Below the pieces are notes generated by a model. That model searched no databases. It was given only the letters and a program-made list of their open reading frames with translations, and was not told the DNA's origin. From Chrysaora quinquecirrha (Eukaryota > Cnidaria > Scyphozoa > Semaeostomeae > Pelagiidae), in assembly GCA_014526335.1 (NCBI GenBank), contig JACTAT010000267.1, positions 620,739 through 684,738 of the forward strand: DNA of 64,000 nt, given 5' to 3'. A program made the translations under genes and the position numbers. Position 1 is the first letter of the stretch, and every line of letters begins with the position of its first letter. This document shows, piece after piece, positions 59,454 through 64,000 of this stretch.

Positions 59454-62400
59454 TCATCATTGTTATCATCATCATCATCCTTAAATCGTCATTTTCTTGA
59501 TCATGCATATTGACAAACACCTTTCATCATTTGACAAAAAATTGTTCTAATTTACTAGAATCGTTTTCAGTTTTGATGTGTTCTTAGTTTCCATCAATCA
59601 TGCTTTTGTAAATCAATCTATCTTTTTAGTGTTCAGCTTAGAAACATGCAGGATAATGATTAGCATGTTGGATGTATCCTTTCTTTGATAAACATTTTGT
59701 ATACCTTATTTGAACTTTTATTTTTGCTGGGGAAAATAAACACGCAGCAAGTCTTGCCACCTTCGTTACTGGGCTTTCTTGCAGTAAAAAACATGTCTCA
59801 TGCCACAATGAATTCTACTTAAAACTTTATGAAGACCAAAGGACTCGCATTTTTCGTTTGAAACCTTAATCAAAACACAGAGAGACTACAGTGGAAAAAT
59901 GGGCTTTAATGAATTCAAAGAGCTGTGGAACTGCCTTAATCAGTGGCGGGTGAGTTATGTTAACTCTTATGTAATAAAGGGAACCATGTTTTAAAGGACT
60001 TGACGAACAGGACTTACGAGGAAATACTGGGTGAAAGCCCTTCGATAATGTTTAGGGTTAGATGTCCCCTTAATGGTTTTGACTTAGTCTTCATAAATGG
60101 AAAGATAGCTGTGGAAGATCCAGCAGCGCAAACATATACCATTTTAGCCTGTGTGCACCCTTAATCTCTTCTCCCCGAACGAAGAGTTCTGGGCGAAGGT
60201 TTGAGGCCGCATGCAGGCTATCGCAGACTACCGAGTCCAAATGAAAATCGCTCATTTTTATGTATCGCAGACCATCTGCGACTGTCGCAGAGGCCCCTTT
60301 AAGTAAAATTATTTTGCAATTTCCCGATTGTCGTAGACTGTCTGTGATACGCCAGAAACAACAGTTTTAGTTTGGATTTGTTAGTCTGCGAAGATCGGCG
60401 ATGGTCGCAGATGGTCTGTTATGGTCTACGACATAAATGACCAGTGATGGCTACTGACAACATGCATACAACAAATGAAACCAGCCTTAAGTTAAATTGA
60501 GTATTGGTATTGATATAGTGAGATCGAAAAACTAATACTGATTCATTCGTTCACTCGTAGGGCACATTCTACCAATACGATGCTGATAGATCTGGAACGG
60601 TAGAGCCACATGAGCTTCATAATGCCATCAGAAGTTGGGGTGAGTAATAAAATTTTTGTATTTTATGGGTATGCTTATCAATTAACGTTTTGTAATCTGG
60701 CCAAACGATCAAACGTTGTTGGTCAAACATTTGAGATTTGCTTTACAAGAAATTTTTAACGGTTTGACCACGTTACAAAACGTTTTCTGGCAAGCAGAGC
60801 TCGCTCAGCAATGTTTTTGAAAAAGCTTAAAGAAACATTAAGAAATGTTTTGCCAAACGGTCAAACGCTCAAACATTGTGTTTGACAAGCAAATATCAGA
60901 CATTTCACAAACTATGTTTGATTGTTTGGCCAGGAGCGAAGATTCGTTGTAATTCGCTCCCAATCTACACAGTCAGAACAAGCTAGAATAATACGCAGCT
61001 ACCAAAAAATTAATTTTCGTGTCGCAAAAAAAACAGAGCCTATCTGCTTTTGCCGTCGGCCAAAAAAGTAATGAAATAAAATGCGAAATCGAACATTGAT
61101 TTCAAATCAGACTAAACCAGCGTATTCTTCTAAACCAATTCTTTTTTCGGTAGCAATCTTTTTCAGAATATGTGATTTTCAAAACCATTTCTTCTGAAAA
61201 CGGCAGGTTTTGGAGCTGTCCAAAACCTTCTGTCATCAAAAGTAAAAGGTTTCCGAGACTTTCGATAGTTGCTTGGTTTGAAGTTCGAACGAGACTGCAA
61301 TTTTACCAGTTTCCAGGAGACATTTCACGATTTTCTCTGGGGACTAGGCAAGCAAGAATTTTGGCGCGAAAGGTGACTCGTTTGGAACATACTTAGGAAA
61401 AAGTCTCGGATTTTCAGAATTCCAGTTTTTTGAAAATCACGGATTCCGTTTTTAGAAGTTTTCTTCTTTCGGTGTTCGGAAGGTTTGGAGGTTTAGAAGA
61501 ACACGCCCCAACATCATCTTATTCAATTCTTTTTAACTTTGCATATTTTATTCTAGAACATTTCTTCTTTCGTTTAAAGGCTATAATCTGACTCCACAAG
61601 CTTTGAACATCATCGTAAAGCGCTATTCTACAGATGGTAGAATCTCCTTTGATAACTTCATTGGTATTGCTGTCCGACTTAGACTCCTTACAGGTTGGTA
61701 CTTAGAATACGTTTTTTTACAATTAGCGGCCATCATAGAAATTTTTCAAACCTTCGACATAAAGTGAGAGGGGTGACAGGGTAGTGGTGCCATATGGTAC
61801 CAGAGGGGTGGTACCTGGTACCAAAAGCTCTAAAAAGGGCGGAACCTAGTTCCTCTATCAATTCATGTGTATTAACATTTCATCCGACAGACAATTGAGT
61901 TTACTACAACCAAAATTGAGATTACGTGGTACCAATACCTGCAATTTGGGTGGCACCTGGTACCAAACCTTGTGGTACCGGTACCAAAGACCCCCCTGTC
62001 AACCCCCTCTCTTGTGAACGTAGAGCAAGGCAGGAATGAAAAAATGAACGACTCATCTCTTACAAAATATGTACAAGCATCTTATAAATCACTCGATTAA
62101 CATTTGTGAATTAACAGCAAAACTAAACAGCTTGGTAGCTAAAATATTGCGTTGCTCTTCTAGGCAACTTGAACTGACTCATACTCGAGCAACTTCTAAT
62201 TAAAATATTTAAACCTAAAGTTCACACCTAAGTTGGAGAACTGGAACTAGTAGTTAAGTGCACAGGGTTACAATGATCAAATACAAATTATCAAAAGAAT
62301 CTAACATAAAGAGTTTTTGATACTAAATTGGTATTTATTAAGTATATAGAATTGAATCTAGGTGCAAAGTTTTGCCATCTTATCCTAACGCTTATAGTAT

Positions 62401-62885
62401 TGATTTTATGAGCTATTATCTTTTTAAACTTAAGGATTGTATAGCTAAGGGCTCCAACTAGTCAGGGTGAACAGTTTCACCTGGGGCACGTATCATTATC
62501 AAGGAGGTTCAAAGCCCTTATGAAGTAGGGGCACTTTTAACACTCATAAAACCAGAGATACAAGAGCTAGGGCAGTGAAATTTTGCACCTAGACGAAGTT
62601 TTGGATGCTCTAAACGATTTTAGCATCTAGAACTTGATATCTTGAAATTTTGAAAACATTCCTTAATGGCAGTGGTTCGTCGAAAATGTGTATTCTTGCA
62701 GTAGTTGCCAAATGAAGGTAGAGCTCAATTTTGAACAAATGCTGCAAGAAGTTAAGACTAAATTGTATTTGCTCCGTAAAAAATCTTCAGAGTTAGAAAT
62801 AGCTGCTTTTTTGTTTTTTTTCGTAGACTCCTTCCGCAGACGAGATGCAACGCAAACTGGCTTTGCTCAATTTGGATACGATGAC
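56377..62885 (+). CDS. SRI: sorcin-like penta-EF-hand calcium-binding protein (5' and last exons not seen)
   Basis: Known family role: Ca2+-dependent translocation to membranes and, for sorcin, regulation of ryanodine receptors. Exons: 56377-56418, 57344-57379, 58092-58145, 58985-59054, 59630-59673, 59881-59949, 60561-60639, 61580-61693, 62827-62885; all GT-AG and phase-consistent. The first two encode Gly/Pro/Tyr repeats (APGGYPGGGYPGQP, APGGYPGGYGQP). DPLYGYFSSVAGADQQIEAV is EF1. DRDYSGKMGFNEF is a canonical EF2 loop and DADRSGTVEPHEL a canonical EF3 loop. KRYSTDGRISFDNF is a weaker EF4, and DSFRRRDATQTGFAQFGYDD begins EF5. The order and spacing match sorcin better than ALG-2 or peflin. The final short exon (FIQCVM-type end) lies beyond 64 kb. 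The initiating exon was not found. Confidence 0.94.
56585..56943. mobile_element. short inverted-repeat element, ACACTCTTTTTTTTATAAG ends
   Basis: Left ACACTCTTTTTTTTATAAGA, right TTCTTATAAAAAAAGAGTGT, perfect inverted ends on an element of about 359 bp in the first visible penta-EF-hand intron. The ends differ from the 19673 family only at the C-G/CTC step. Confidence 0.85.
59425..59482. repeat. (ATC)n microsatellite
   Basis: Short ATC tract between penta-EF-hand exons 58985-59054 and 59630-59673. Confidence 0.9.
60187..60492. mobile_element. GTCTGCGAT-rich MITE-like element
   Basis: Contains CTATCGCAGACTACCGAG, GCAGACCATCTGCGACTGTC, TCGTAGACTGTCTGTGATAC and GGCGATGGTCGCAGATGGTC in both orientations, ending ATGAAACCAGCCTTAA. 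Related to 49232-49708 by the same words and end. It lies in a penta-EF-hand intron. Confidence 0.6.
60690..60935. mobile_element. foldback element, CCAAACGATCAAACGTTG family
   Basis: Starts CTGGCCAAACGATCAAACGT and ends TATGTTTGATTGTTTGGCCAG, imperfect inverted ends on about 245 bp. The interior matches 26653-27254 (GAGATTTGCTTTACAAG, ACGGTTTGACCACGTT). Confidence 0.75.
61766..62013. mobile_element. MITE-like element with GGTACC palindromes
   Basis: Left GAGAGGGGTGACAGGGTAGT and right CCCCCTGTCAACCCCCTCTC are inverted ends. Inside, GGTACC or near-copies occur about six times. About 250 bp in the intron between 61693 and 62827. Confidence 0.65.
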
Positions 62886-64000
62886 GTGAGTACATAATAT
62901 ATTTGATATTCGTTTGTTGTTATTTTGTACTTTTGTACTTTTAAAGAACTTATGCAATTAAAGACAAATCCCTAAGGAACTTTCAATTTTGAATATTTTT
63001 GTCACTACAAAAAATTAAGAATTATGAACCCGTTTCTATACATTTGCATTCAAAGCTCGTACAAATTGTGTGCTACGCTTGTATCAAATGTTTCATTGAG
63101 CAGTTTCCTGCTTTGTTTACATCTAAATGCCACCATATAGTTGCCATTTCCCTGGACATCGGTTCATGTAAGTCAAAATTCAGAATTTCGATGTTTTTCT
63201 TGCGTCAGTGCTATTTCCGTGGCACTAAATGTGCAGTCAGAATTAAGGAACTAAGGATATTTTGGTATTAGAATTTGATCAAACGAGGCCCAAAGTTAAA
63301 GAACTTGGTACTGAGCTAGGTACTTTTCATAAGCCCTAAGAATAATATCAGCTTAATATAAAAGTGAAACAGTCTGGCTGAATGTCAAAAGCAAGCTAAT
63401 AACAAAAAAGTAGACAAGAATTCTGCATTTTTACACAAATCTAGTACCACTCCAGACATTCACTGAAGATTATTAATGTCTTCGTAACCTGATGAATTAA
63501 GAACAGATTAAGAACATTTCAGGCTCAAGAAAGGCAAAAACAAGAACAGCCAGCCTCGATCAAAATTTTAAAATGATATCTCTATTACTAATATGCTTAA
63601 ATGCAAATCAGGTTTCCATTGTTCTGTTCCCCGTACTGAGCCTTATAAACGGTCGGACATGAAAGGCTTTTTCCCTAGGCCACCTAGAGATGCGATTTTT
63701 TCTTTAATCGATCGCGTTTCTGGCCGGACACTGTTTTAAGATTTTGCTAAGCGTTTTGAAACCTATAAGTTGGTAAAAATTTCAATTTTCTCTCGGCTCA
63801 AAAAAGTTTTGATTTTGATGGCGGCCGTCTATTATGTTCTTTTCACTACAAGAACAGTGCTTCTTTGTCCTGCGAAAGTTTCTCGTGCTTACTACATCGC
63901 GGAACCACCCAAAACGATCCAAAACCAGCCAGAATCACCCAAAACGACCCATGATCGAATTAAAACCACAAAACACCACCTAAAACTATCCAAAAAGAGT
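62886..64000. other. right flank, intron of penta-EF-hand gene with repeats
   Basis: No exon was recognised. 62930-63340 is a decayed relative of the 51666-52068 element. 63480-63570 repeats words of the 56585 element in reverse. The last 110 bp are rich in AAAACGA/CCAAAAC words, possibly the start of a tandem repeat. Confidence 0.5.

Noticed and set aside
1..64000. Bacterial-style operons, prophage or defence islands
   Set aside because: Every recognisable gene is a spliced animal gene, and no prokaryotic or viral gene was seen.

Overview
The window is animal nuclear DNA. It is AT-rich, intron-rich and crowded with short inverted-repeat elements, tRNA-derived SINEs, LINE tails and microsatellites. 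The translated exons resemble vertebrate orthologues closely and the exon counts are vertebrate-like. My best guess is an early-branching metazoan, probably a cnidarian such as a stony coral, but no single feature proves this. All orthology calls come from recognising translated exons by eye and checking that splice phases fit. No search was run.

Layout. A BTB/BACK-type exon lies at the left edge (652-1262, +). About 1.8-22.2 kb holds MIOS on the minus strand, a GATOR2 subunit with 22 exons resolved and both ends incomplete. Its introns carry a tRNA-Asp gene, a TTAG microsatellite and two arrays of a 99-bp satellite on either side of one exon. NOG1/GTPBP4, a nucleolar GTPase of 60S ribosome assembly, fills 23.8-37.6 kb (minus, 17 exons, complete apart from one apparent frameshift). 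Metaxin-2 starts head-to-head with it, 146 bp away, and is followed to 42.16 kb (+, 9 exons), where its 3' end is lost. FAM221A occupies 43.3-49.9 kb (minus, 6 exons, complete). A Q/H-rich ORF of unknown function lies at 53.0-54.1 kb (+), behind a paired E-box/TATA promoter-like module. A sorcin-like penta-EF-hand gene runs from 56.4 to at least 62.9 kb (+, 9 exons seen, last exon off the window).

The genes are mostly housekeeping or conserved single-copy genes (mTORC1 nutrient signalling, ribosome biogenesis, mitochondrial outer-membrane import, calcium sensing). They form no shared pathway and nothing like an operon. The points most worth a second look are: two one-base losses in homopolymers inside otherwise conserved exons; two GC-AG introns; the NOG1/MTX2 divergent promoter; the homogenised 99-bp array; the Q/H-rich exon that could splice in phase to the penta-EF-hand gene; and several families of short foldback elements. 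I found no convincing new biological system.
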